Shown: positions 27,144 through 35,913 of the stretch, piece after piece | Numbering within the stretch: the stretch's first letter is position 1 | How the letters are laid out: each line of letters opens with the position of its first letter | DNA from: an uncultured Aquimarina sp. | Lineage (GTDB): Bacteria; Bacteroidota; Bacteroidia; Flavobacteriales; Flavobacteriaceae | Assembly (NCBI GenBank): GCA_947489195.1 | Contig: CANLCT010000008.1 | Coordinates: 1-64,000, forward strand | Reading direction: 5' to 3' | Length of the DNA: 64,000 bases | Translations under genes and position numbers: made by a program | Notes under the pieces: model-generated | What the model was told of the DNA's origin: nothing | What the model saw: the letters and a program-made list of their open reading frames with translations, nothing else | Databases searched by the model: none

Positions 27144-28076
27144 ATGAATAAAAAATCATTAAAAGTTTTTGCCCCTGCTACTGTAGCCAATCTTTCATGC
27201 GGATTTGATGTGTTAGGATGCTGTTTACAGAATGTAGGTGACGAAATGCTAATAAGCCTTTCGGCTAAAGCTGGTGTTCGAATTACTAAAATTGAAGGTG
27301 CCGATTTACCTTTAGCCGCAGATAAAAATGTAGCAGGTGTAGCTGTAGTTGCTATGCTTGAAGCTTTAGATGATACTACAACTGGAGTAGATATTGAAAT
27401 TTATAAAAAAATTAAAGCTGGTAGTGGTATTGGCAGTAGTGCTGCAAGTAGTGCTGGGGCTGTTTGGGCAGTAAATGAATTATTAGACAAGCCTTTTACT
27501 AATAATGAACTCGTTAAGTTTGCCATGGAAGGTGAGCGTTTAGCTAGTGGCAATGCACATGCCGACAATGTAGCCCCTGCTCTTTTAGGTGGTTTTACTT
27601 TAGTTCGAAGTTATGCTCCACTAGATGTATTAAAACTAAATACACCTAATGATTTGTACATGACAATTATTCACCCTCAAATTGAAGTTAAAACAGCTGA
27701 TTCGCGTAGGGTAGTAAAACCTACTGTTTCTTTAAAAAGTGCGGTAGCACAATGGGGGAATTTAGGTGGTTTTATTACTGGTTTATACACCAATGACTAT
27801 GATTTAATAGGTCGTAGCCTAGAAGATGTAATTATTGAACCTATGCGATCTATTTTAATACCAAAATTTGAAGAAGTAAAAACTACTGCTTTATCAAATG
27901 GTGCTTTAGGTGCAGGAATTTCTGGCTCTGGTCCTTCTATTTTTGCCTTAAGTAAAGGTAAAGCTACAGCTGAAAAAGTAGCGGAAGCTATTGAAAAAGT
28001 ATACGCTACCACTGGAATTAAGTTCGATATACATGTTGCTAGTATAAATCCCGATGGCGTTAGTATTATAGAATAA
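27144..28076 (+). CDS. thrB: homoserine kinase
   Basis: GHMP-family kinase of 310 residues that phosphorylates homoserine. The ATP-binding loop is KAGSGIGSSAASSAGA (about 91-106), with the N-terminal APATVANLSCGFD and the C-terminal GAGISGSGPS motif in place. It lies 40 bp after thrA in the same operon. In Bacteroidota thrC usually comes next; here the operon ends, and a leftward peptidase gene lies beyond a shared spacer. Confidence 0.94.
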   Translation: MNKKSLKVFAPATVANLSCGFDVLGCCLQNVGDEMLISLSAKAGVRITKIEGADLPLAADKNVAGVAVVAMLEALDDTTTGVDIEIYKKIKAGSGIGSSAASSAGAVWAVNELLDKPFTNNELVKFAMEGERLASGNAHADNVAPALLGGFTLVRSYAPLDVLKLNTPNDLYMTIIHPQIEVKTADSRRVVKPTVSLKSAVAQWGNLGGFITGLYTNDYDLIGRSLEDVIIEPMRSILIPKFEEVKTTALSNGALGAGISGSGPSIFALSKGKATAEKVAEAIEKVYATTGIKFDIHVASINPDGVSIIE

Positions 28077-28235
28077 AATATATTTTTTTATTGTTTCTTT
28101 TATTATGAATTGATCAAATAAAAAGATACCTGTTTCTTTTTTACTTATAAATCTTAATATTTATGCTCAAAACAAAATTTAAAAAATAACTTACTCATTA
28201 ACATTATATCTTAAATAACGTGAGTCAGTTATAAA

Positions 28236-28266
28236 AAAGGAGACCATCATTATGATAGCCTCCTTA
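28236..28266 (-). terminator. terminator of the S8 peptidase gene
   Basis: On the minus strand a GGAG/CTCC-based stem, extended by wobble pairs and ATCAT/ATGAT, is followed by six T. It lies about 20 bp after the peptidase stop. On the plus strand it could also end thrAB transcripts, though its T tract is interrupted there. The 28077-28235 spacer holds nothing else. Confidence 0.75.
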
Positions 28267-28286
28267 TATAATTATAAATTTATTTT

Positions 28287-30419
28287 TTAATTCTTAAAAA
28301 TAGAACGTGTATCAATTAATGTTTGTGTTTTGGTATCAACTACATTAATAAAATAAAGTCCTTTAGGCTGATTGCCTAAGTATACTGTTTCGTTTACATC
28401 TCTGTTTTCTAATGTAATTTCTTTATGAAATACATTTTCTCCAGTAAAAGAAAAAACATCAATAAATAGTTCACACTTACCTTCAACTACTAAATTCAAT
28501 TTAAACTCTCTTTCAAATGGAGAAGGAAATGCATTTACCGAAATTACATTTGATTCAGCTCTTTCAATAGCATCATTCATAACAAAATCATCACCAAGAA
28601 TTTCAACTAACGCATCAAATGCATTTACAAAACCATGCCCAGTTTTAAAATCAAAACCAACATCAAAACCTTCAGTTAAAGGATCATTCATATCTTCAGC
28701 GGTATTTTTCAAGGCCTCTCTAATATCAGCTGTAGTTAAATCTGTATTTGCTTCTAATAACAAAGCCGAAGCTGCTGCCACTAAAGGTGCACTTGCCGAT
28801 GTTCCAAAAAAGTTAGGAAATCCATCGGGTGCAAATGTTAAATCGCTTCCAAAAAAACTAGTATTAGTTCCATTAGGCCCAACCACAAATGGATTTTCGG
28901 TGAATAATGGTTCAATAGGCGTTCCATCACTTGCTAATAAAATTGGAGTTCCCCCAGCAGAAGAAAACCCATTTACTATGCTTTCTGTTAAGGGAGCTGC
29001 ACCCAATGATACTCTGAAATCATTAAATTCTGGCGTGTTAAAGAATGACGCTGCTCCAACAGCTATTGTTCCAGGTACATTAGAATGCCCGGTACATGTA
29101 CCCGCATTACTTCCGATGGTATCAATAAACACTACACCCTCATCACGATCTAAATATTTAATTCTTCTTGGGTCTGGTCCTGTTGTTTTTTCTATTAGTA
29201 AATCTACCAACATATCTGTATCACTTTCATTTTCAAACTGAATTAATTCAATATTAAAACCAGCCTCTAAATTATCTATAACACTCGAATCTAATAATTC
29301 CTGCGTATTTGCATCAAATAAAAATGCATCTAAATCTGTATCAGGATTTGGGTTTGGCTTGTCATTGAATGCTGGTTGTGGATCATCCCACATTATAAAC
29401 AATAATATACTATCTCCTGCAGGTATTGATAAACGCTGTGCAACATCATTACCACCAAAATCTAATAGTTCACCACCAGCTGGTCCTTGAATACCCGATG
29501 CTACATAATCATTTTCATACGAAGCTCTATCTGAATTACCAGCAGATGAATAATAAGAAACTCCATTTGCTGCCACCTCATTAGCGGCTCCACCAACTGC
29601 ACCATCTTGAAAATAGCTTTCAGCAAAATACCCCACATCATCAACAATAATATCACAGCCTGCTACATCCAAGGCTCTAATTCCTGCTGCAAAATCTAAC
29701 AAACCATCAAAAGCAGTATAAAAAAACAACTCCGCACCTGGAGCAATATCATGGATTAATTCTGCCATAGCTCGGCCTTCATCACTCCCTCTTGGGGCCG
29801 CTGCTTCTGGGTCTTCTGGCAAATCTTTTAAAATCGTAACTGGTGTTGTATACCCATTAGGATTCCCTATACCCGGTAAGTCACCTTGTAATACAGAATT
29901 TGCTGCTCCTTCTAATGAATTATAACTATCAGACAATATTCCAATTTTAATTCCACTACCATCTAAACCTACAGTATTTCTTATGGAATCTGTTAACATG
30001 GAGCGATCACCTTCACTATCAACAACTCCTACATTTAATTTTGGCTTAAATTCTGGCACTGCCATTTTTAATTGATCTAAGCCTTGTAATTTTTTTATGG
30101 TATTCATACTCGCTTTACCGCAAACATTTCCATTTACAATAACACAGTCTTTTGCGCCTACAGTTAGTAATTCATTTAAAAGTGATTCTGTGTCACTCAT
30201 TGGTGAAGCTATAAATGCAACATTTCCATTTTTGGAAATAAAACGATCAATTTTTGAAGGATCATTTAATAGTAATTTGAAGCCAAGTCCTAATTTTGAT
30301 TCTGTTTTTAATAATGTGAGTTGTTCTTTTTGAATTTCACTTAACTCATACTTTTGTGCTGTTATCGACATCCCAAACAGAAGCGAAAATACGAGATAAA
30401 TTAAATAGCGATTTTTCAT
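28287..30419 (-). CDS. S8-fold serine peptidase with T9SS C-terminal sorting domain
   Basis: A 710-residue secreted protein with signal peptide about 1-22. Subtilisin-like core: Asp in GILSDSYN (D164), Asn in SSAGNSD, nucleophile S541 in FFGTSASAP. The usual H-G-T block is replaced by SDEGRAMAELIHDIAPGA, putting E214 where His normally stands; this variant recurs in a subset of S8-like proteins and recalls the Ser-Glu-Asp chemistry of sedolisins. The last 85 residues form a type A T9SS sorting domain (NAFPSPFEREFKL ... KGLYFINV). It is likely surface-bound or released. Confidence 0.87.
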   Translation of the reverse strand: MKNRYLIYLVFSLLFGMSITAQKYELSEIQKEQLTLLKTESKLGLGFKLLLNDPSKIDRFISKNGNVAFIASPMSDTESLLNELLTVGAKDCVIVNGNVCGKASMNTIKKLQGLDQLKMAVPEFKPKLNVGVVDSEGDRSMLTDSIRNTVGLDGSGIKIGILSDSYNSLEGAANSVLQGDLPGIGNPNGYTTPVTILKDLPEDPEAAAPRGSDEGRAMAELIHDIAPGAELFFYTAFDGLLDFAAGIRALDVAGCDIIVDDVGYFAESYFQDGAVGGAANEVAANGVSYYSSAGNSDRASYENDYVASGIQGPAGGELLDFGGNDVAQRLSIPAGDSILLFIMWDDPQPAFNDKPNPNPDTDLDAFLFDANTQELLDSSVIDNLEAGFNIELIQFENESDTDMLVDLLIEKTTGPDPRRIKYLDRDEGVVFIDTIGSNAGTCTGHSNVPGTIAVGAASFFNTPEFNDFRVSLGAAPLTESIVNGFSSAGGTPILLASDGTPIEPLFTENPFVVGPNGTNTSFFGSDLTFAPDGFPNFFGTSASAPLVAAASALLLEANTDLTTADIREALKNTAEDMNDPLTEGFDVGFDFKTGHGFVNAFDALVEILGDDFVMNDAIERAESNVISVNAFPSPFEREFKLNLVVEGKCELFIDVFSFTGENVFHKEITLENRDVNETVYLGNQPKGLYFINVVDTKTQTLIDTRSIFKN

Positions 30420-30494
30420 TTTATATTAGTTTTAGAAATTACTTAGTCATCAAAACTTATCTAAAAAGGAACTTCAAATATTAATACCGCATGA

Positions 30495-30524
30495 TTTGAT
30501 TGACCTTAAATAGCGTCAATCAAA
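30495..30524. promoter_or_regulatory. perfect 10-bp inverted repeat upstream of the S8 peptidase gene
   Basis: TTTGATTGAC and GTCAATCAAA are separated by 10 bp, 76-105 bp in front of the peptidase start. On the minus strand AATATTTG (30475-30482), one base off the -7 consensus, lies 12 bp downstream, so the dyad would overlap the -33 region. This is a good candidate for a dimeric regulator site. Confidence 0.5.
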
Positions 30525-30897
30525 CAGATCTCATTTTTAAATGTGTAAGCTAGTTTTGTGTAATATAAATTTAACAAAAACCAAATAAGAACAAGTTCAA
30601 ACTATATTAATTGTGTTTTTTTTAAGACAAAAAAATAAAATTTTAATTTTAAAACCCTATTATTAAATTATTTTAAACAAAGTGTCCTAAAAAAAATCAA
30701 ATCGAAAATAACTGTATTAACCTTTAAACATACCATTGCACAATTTTGTAAGAAAAAAAATACAACTCAACCAAAAACACACAAACACACAAACACAATT
30801 AATCAAAAAGTTAGAATATAATTTTTATCTGCTAAATCGACAAAATATTTTAAGAAAGCAAGTGAAGCATTTTTTATCTATTACTAAATAAACAAAA
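30525..30897. other. 373-bp AT-rich spacer without a recognisable gene
   Basis: Between the peptidase promoter region and the rpsA terminator I find no supported ORF or RNA gene. It contains A/T runs and a short ACACAAAC repeat of about 2.5 copies near 30776-30796. Confidence 0.5.
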
Positions 30898-30926
30898 AAA
30901 AGCTGTCCAAAAAATGGACAGCTTTT
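30898..30926 (-). terminator. intrinsic terminator of rpsA
   Basis: A perfect 11-bp stem (AAAAGCTGTCC / GGACAGCTTTT) with a 7-nt loop, followed by a long T run on the minus strand, about 30 bp after the rpsA stop. Confidence 0.9.
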
Positions 30927-30954
30927 AAAAATTATCTAGAATGTAATTCAGGAA

Positions 30955-32766
30955 TTAGTTCCCTCCTTTTTCTAATTTAGCTTTTAATTCTGCTAAAGCA
31001 TCTAAATCACCAAGAGTTGTTTTTTCTTGAGATTGTGCCTTTTTAGCAGCTTGCTTAACCGCTTTTACTTCTTCTTCTTTGAAGATAGCCGTATGCGATG
31101 CTACAACTCTTTTAAATTCCTTGTTAAATTCAATAACAACAAATTCAGCTGAATCTCCTTTAACTAATTTAGATCCGTCTTCTTTTTCTAAGTGACGACT
31201 TGGGATAAATGCTACTACATCTTCGTTAAATTCGATAGTTGCTCCTTTGTCATTTACATCACCTAAAACAGCTGTGTGCTTAGTACCTACAGCAAAATCA
31301 CCTTCATACTTATCCCATGGATTAGCATCTGTTTGCTTGTGACCTAAACTTAACTTACGTCCGTCTACATCTAATTCAAGAACAACAACTTCTAATTTAT
31401 CACCAACTGTACAGAAATCAGATGGATGTTTCACTTTCTTAGTCCAAGAAAGATCAGAGATATAAATTAATCCGTCAATTCCTTCTTCTAATTCAACAAA
31501 AACACCAAAGTTAGTAAAGTTACGAACTACACCTGTATGGCGCGAACCTACTGGATATTTAGTTGTAATATCAGTCCATGGATCTGGAGTCATTTGCTTA
31601 ATACCAAGAGACATTTTACGCTCTTCTCTGTCTAAAGTAAGGATTACAGCATCAACCTCATCACCTACTTTTACAAAATCTTGTGCAGAACGCAAGTGTG
31701 TCGACCAGCTCATCTCACTTACGTGAATTAACCCTTCTACTCCTTCTTCTACTTCGATAAATGCACCGTAATCTGCAATTACAACTACTTTACCTTTTAC
31801 TTTATCACCAACCTTAAGGTCTCCGTTAAGAGCTTCCCATGGATGTGGCTTTAATTGCTTAAGACCTAACTGGATACGTGTTTTAGCCTCATCAAAGTCT
31901 AAAATTACCACGTTTAATTTTTGATCTAATTCAACCATTTCATTCGGGTGGTTGATACGAGACCAAGAAAGATCTGTAATATGCACTAATCCATCTACTC
32001 CTCCAAGATCAACAAATACTCCATAAGAAGTAATGTTTTTAACTGTTCCTTCAAGAACTTGACCTTTTTCAAGCTGACCGATAATTTCTTTTTTCTGCTC
32101 TTCGATATCTGCTTCGATAAGCGCTTTATGAGAAACCACCACGTTTTTGAATTCATGATTAATTTTAACCACTTTGAATTCCATTGTTTTACCAACGTAA
32201 ATATCGTAATCACGAATAGGTTTCACATCAATTTGAGAACCTGGTAAGAAAGCTTCAATACCAAATACGTCAACGATCATACCACCTTTAGTACGACACT
32301 TAACAAATCCATTAACGATTTCACCTGTTTCATGTGCATTATTAACTCTATCCCAAGCTTTAATTACACGTGCTTTTCTGTGCGATAATACTAATTGACC
32401 TGTAGCATCCTCACGGATGTCGATTAATACCTCAACAGTATCACCTACTTTTAAATCTGGGTTGTAACGGAATTCGTTTAACGAAATTACACCTTCAGAT
32501 TTAGCATTGATATCAATAATTGCATCACGATCTGTGATGTTAATTACTCTACCATTAACTACCTCATCATTTAACGTGTCAACAAAGTTTTCAGCAACAA
32601 GCTTTTCAAACTCGATAAGCTTATCATCTTCGATTGGGTCAATACCCTCTTCGTAGTTGTGCCAGTTAAAATCTTTAAGGAATTGCTCAGGGTTTACTGT
32701 TTCTACTACTGGAGTAGCAACAGCTTCAGTTTCCTGAACTTCTGTGTTTTTTGTTTCTTCAGACAT
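30955..32766 (-). CDS. rpsA: 30S ribosomal protein S1
   Basis: A 603-residue protein with six consecutive S1 (OB-fold) repeats from about residue 68 to 545, flanked by an acidic N-terminal tail and a Lys/Glu-rich C-terminus. Repeats 3-5 are canonical (for example GVFVDLGGVDGLVHITDLSW and GAFIEVEEGVEGLIHVSEMS). It binds mRNA at the ribosome and helps initiation, which matters in Bacteroidota with their weak Shine-Dalgarno use. It is monocistronic, with its own terminator and an approximately 100-nt leader. cmk, its frequent neighbour elsewhere, is 10 kb away. Confidence 0.96.
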   Translation of the reverse strand: MSEETKNTEVQETEAVATPVVETVNPEQFLKDFNWHNYEEGIDPIEDDKLIEFEKLVAENFVDTLNDEVVNGRVINITDRDAIIDINAKSEGVISLNEFRYNPDLKVGDTVEVLIDIREDATGQLVLSHRKARVIKAWDRVNNAHETGEIVNGFVKCRTKGGMIVDVFGIEAFLPGSQIDVKPIRDYDIYVGKTMEFKVVKINHEFKNVVVSHKALIEADIEEQKKEIIGQLEKGQVLEGTVKNITSYGVFVDLGGVDGLVHITDLSWSRINHPNEMVELDQKLNVVILDFDEAKTRIQLGLKQLKPHPWEALNGDLKVGDKVKGKVVVIADYGAFIEVEEGVEGLIHVSEMSWSTHLRSAQDFVKVGDEVDAVILTLDREERKMSLGIKQMTPDPWTDITTKYPVGSRHTGVVRNFTNFGVFVELEEGIDGLIYISDLSWTKKVKHPSDFCTVGDKLEVVVLELDVDGRKLSLGHKQTDANPWDKYEGDFAVGTKHTAVLGDVNDKGATIEFNEDVVAFIPSRHLEKEDGSKLVKGDSAEFVVIEFNKEFKRVVASHTAIFKEEEVKAVKQAAKKAQSQEKTTLGDLDALAELKAKLEKGGN

Positions 32767-32883
32767 TGAAGATAAAATTTGTATTTTACGTAGTCAAGGT
32801 TAATTAAGGCTACTCCGTAAAAGTGTTTTATATAGTTTATTTCCAAATGTTTAACCTAGAGCCACAAATGGAGTGCAAAAGTA
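32767..32883 (-). promoter_or_regulatory. rpsA promoter -7 element and leader
   Basis: On the minus strand TACTTTTG (32876-32883) matches TAnnTTTG, predicting an approximately 100-nt leader. The leader contains AGGTTAA and TTAACCT (plus-strand 32797-32803 and 32851-32857) as well as complementary ACTCC/GGAGT and GGCT/AGCC pairs. These cross each other, so they would be alternatives or a pseudoknot. Autoregulation by S1 is known in other bacteria; a role here is inference. Confidence 0.4.
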
Positions 32884-32984
32884 CGAAAAATTCTTTATAT
32901 TTTAGTTATTAATGAAGTGATTTAAAAAAACATTATGCTTAGCTAATACAGACAGATTATAATAAATAAACAAACACTACCTTA

Positions 32985-34991
32985 TTAATACTTTATAATC
33001 TCAAACTCACTACGTCTATTGGTTTGATGTTCTTCTTCCGAACATACTTTTCCATCACAACTAATCAAAGGCTCTGATTCTCCAAAACCTGCAAATTGCA
33101 TTCTACGTGCATTTACATAACCTACCAATGCTAAATAATTTCGTGTAGACTCTGCTCTTTTTTCCGAGAGTAGCTGATTATACACTTTAGTCCCCCTACT
33201 ATCTGTATGCGAACTAATTTTTATGTAAACTGATTTATATTTTTCTAGTTTTAATGCAAACTCATCTAGTACCTTTTTTGAATCTGCTCTAATATTCCAT
33301 TTATCATAATCAAAATAAATAGGCGGCAAATTGAAATATAATTTTCCATTACGTTCTGTTACTGGAGGACCAACTTTATCTTCCAACAACTTAGTTTTAA
33401 TAGCTAATGGCGAATTTTCAAATGCTTCTCTTTTTTTAATTTCAGCTACAGATTCTTCTTTTTTCTGCAAATAAATAATATAGGTTTCATTTGCTTTTTC
33501 ATTAATTAAAATAGGCTTTTTTTGTGTTTCGTAACCTACTGCTTTAGCTTCAAATTCATATTTTCCTGGAAATATTATTAAACTAAATTCAGAAACTGTA
33601 CCCAAAGCTTTATTGTAAATTTCTTTTTTATTCCATAAACTTACTTCAGCATTTAAAATAAACTCTTTGGTATCAATATCTCTAACTTCAAAATTTGATT
33701 TGTACTTGCGTAAATAAATTTCTCCTATTTGAATAAAATTATAAATATCATCCGTTTTTTTTCTGTTCGAAGCAAAAAAACCATCTGTTTCATTATAATA
33801 AGTTAATGAAAAATCATCGTAACTTGAATTTATTGGCGCCCCTAAATTTATTGGAGTAGTAAATTCGCTATCTATTTTTTCTGAAACAAAAATATCTAGC
33901 ATTCCTAAACCAAGGTGTCCGTTTGACGAAAAGAATAAATTTCCTTTTGAATTTATAAATGGAAATTGTTCTCTGTTTATTGTATTTATAGTTTCGCCCA
34001 AATTAACAGGCACTCCATAGGTTTGTTCTCCTATAACATCCACATAGTAAATATCAAAATCGCCATAACCTCCTGGCATATTTGAAGCAAAATAAAGTTT
34101 TTTACCATCATCACTTAATGAAGGATGTTCCGATGAATAATTGACATCATTAAAAGGTAATTTTTTAGGCTTTGACCATTGCTTTAAACTATCTAAAAAA
34201 ACAGACTTGTATAAATGAATCGCATTGTTTCTAATAGTATCAAATTTCTTTTTACCCCGTTCAGCGTTACTTTTTGAAAAATAAAGTGTTTTGCCATCCT
34301 TTGAAAAACAAAAGTTTCCATCGTGTAATTTAGAATTCACTTGTTTTGAAAAAGAAGTTACTTCGTTAACCGACTTATTTAAACTGTCTACTTTTACCTT
34401 ATAAATATCTAAAAATGGGCGATGTGTCCACCTATAATTTTTATCGAGTAACCCATTCGGCGCTTTGTCTGACACAAAGTAAATCATACTATCTTTTTTT
34501 ACAGCTGCAAATTCAGCTGCTTCAGAATTTAATGATTGATGCTTATCTATTTTATAATCTTCATCTTTTAACTTAAAAGCTTCAATGATAGAAATCGCCT
34601 CTTGAATATCCAATTTATCGCCATTATCATTTTTTTTATATAAAGCCAAAAATTTCACCGCTCTATCATACTCTCCTAACGCAGAAAGCACTTGATGCAT
34701 TTTAAAATTAAATTCATTATCATAATCTTTATCCGCATCATGATATTTCCCTTTTAACAAACTCCTTAATGCTCTATAAGCTTTTCTGTATTGGAAAGTA
34801 TTATAATAAGCTGTAGATAAATTTTCAAAAATATGCTTCGTATACTCCTTATTATTAAGCTGTTTTTTATATTCAACAATAGCATTCAAATAATCCCCAT
34901 TATTAAAATAACGATCTCCTCTACTCTTTTTTTGTGCCATTGATGTTAATGAAACCAATAAGGCAAGTGCAATTATTATTCTTGTTTTCAT
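32985..34991 (-). CDS. OmpA-family outer-membrane protein with TPR and PD40 repeats
   Basis: A 668-residue exported protein (signal about 1-19). TPR-like helices occupy about 25-140, a PD40/WD40-like beta-propeller about 160-425 (KLYFASNMPGGYGDFDIYYV), a carboxypeptidase-like beta-sandwich about 435-510, and a C-terminal OmpA peptidoglycan-binding domain 550-668 (HTDSRGTKVYNQLLSEKRA). It is the third gene of the adhesin operon, 3 bp after the PorP/SprF-like gene. Related proteins (PorE/SprE context) tether T9SS-linked surface machinery to peptidoglycan. Confidence 0.88.
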   Translation of the reverse strand: MKTRIIIALALLVSLTSMAQKKSRGDRYFNNGDYLNAIVEYKKQLNNKEYTKHIFENLSTAYYNTFQYRKAYRALRSLLKGKYHDADKDYDNEFNFKMHQVLSALGEYDRAVKFLALYKKNDNGDKLDIQEAISIIEAFKLKDEDYKIDKHQSLNSEAAEFAAVKKDSMIYFVSDKAPNGLLDKNYRWTHRPFLDIYKVKVDSLNKSVNEVTSFSKQVNSKLHDGNFCFSKDGKTLYFSKSNAERGKKKFDTIRNNAIHLYKSVFLDSLKQWSKPKKLPFNDVNYSSEHPSLSDDGKKLYFASNMPGGYGDFDIYYVDVIGEQTYGVPVNLGETINTINREQFPFINSKGNLFFSSNGHLGLGMLDIFVSEKIDSEFTTPINLGAPINSSYDDFSLTYYNETDGFFASNRKKTDDIYNFIQIGEIYLRKYKSNFEVRDIDTKEFILNAEVSLWNKKEIYNKALGTVSEFSLIIFPGKYEFEAKAVGYETQKKPILINEKANETYIIYLQKKEESVAEIKKREAFENSPLAIKTKLLEDKVGPPVTERNGKLYFNLPPIYFDYDKWNIRADSKKVLDEFALKLEKYKSVYIKISSHTDSRGTKVYNQLLSEKRAESTRNYLALVGYVNARRMQFAGFGESEPLISCDGKVCSEEEHQTNRRSEFEIIKY

Positions 34992-34994
34992 GGT

Positions 34995-35912
34995 TTAAAA
35001 GAATCTTGGTGAAGTATATTTATTTCCTAAGTGAAGTAAGTCAAAATCAAATAACAGCATAATCTCATGACTTCCATTACTTGTGTTTTTCAAATCACTA
35101 AGACTAAAATCATAGGCATATCCTATGCGCAAATCGGGAGTTATTCTAAAACCTAACAACCCCACTACTGCATCTTGATAACGGTATGAAGTTCCTACCT
35201 CTAATCGATCATACAATAAAGCATTAGCAGATATATCAAAAGTTATAGGAGCACCTACTACTTGTTTAACAACTGTAGATGGTTTTAATTTAACCGTATC
35301 AGAAATATCAAACACATATCCAAAAACACCAAATAAATGAATCGCTGTTTGAGCCACTTTTAATCCATTTAATGAAGCATCATTAGGCAATAAATTGGGG
35401 GTAGATATTCCTGCATAAAAATTTGAACTAAATAAATAAGCACCAGCACCTATAGCCATATGAAATTCGGATGTATTTGCATTAAATGCAGGATCATCGA
35501 CCACATCTGAACCCAAAGCATTTAGCTTAAAACTATTGATACCCGCTTTTAAACCATAAGATAAACGTAAAGTTTCGGAAAGATCGGTTATATAAGCAAA
35601 ATCAATGTTAAAAAAATCATTCCGAACTTGAATAGCATCACCAATAGCATCATGCACATAATTAACACTCAACTCCACTTTTTCTCCTAAAGGAATATTA
35701 CCAAAAACATTAGCTGTTTCTGGTGCTCCTTCAATACCTTGCCATTGCCTACGATATAAAATACCCGAAGAAAGCAAACCTGCTTGTCCTTTAACATATG
35801 CAGGGTTTACCGTGCTCATGTTATACAAATATTGCGAATATTGTGGATCTTGCTGCGCTGTTACTACTGAGCAAAAAACCAGTGCGATTATAAAATAAAA
35901 ATTAAACCTCAT
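34995..35912 (-). CDS. PorP/SprF-family outer-membrane protein
   Basis: A 305-residue beta-barrel protein with signal peptide (ending TAQQ) and the family opening DPQYSQYLYNMSTVNPAY. SprF-like proteins are needed for secretion or attachment of the large adhesin encoded next to them. It starts 1 bp after the adhesin stop and is followed 3 bp later by the OmpA gene, so the three form one transcription unit. Several PorP/SprF copies exist in most flavobacteria, so this need not be the core T9SS PorP. Confidence 0.9.
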   Translation of the reverse strand: MRFNFYFIIALVFCSVVTAQQDPQYSQYLYNMSTVNPAYVKGQAGLLSSGILYRRQWQGIEGAPETANVFGNIPLGEKVELSVNYVHDAIGDAIQVRNDFFNIDFAYITDLSETLRLSYGLKAGINSFKLNALGSDVVDDPAFNANTSEFHMAIGAGAYLFSSNFYAGISTPNLLPNDASLNGLKVAQTAIHLFGVFGYVFDISDTVKLKPSTVVKQVVGAPITFDISANALLYDRLEVGTSYRYQDAVVGLLGFRITPDLRIGYAYDFSLSDLKNTSNGSHEIMLLFDFDLLHLGNKYTSPRFF

Positions 35913-35913
35913 G

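Noticed and set aside
30776..30796. ACACAAAC octamer repeat as a functional satellite
   Set aside because: Only about 2.5 copies in an A-rich spacer; not distinguishable from low-complexity drift.
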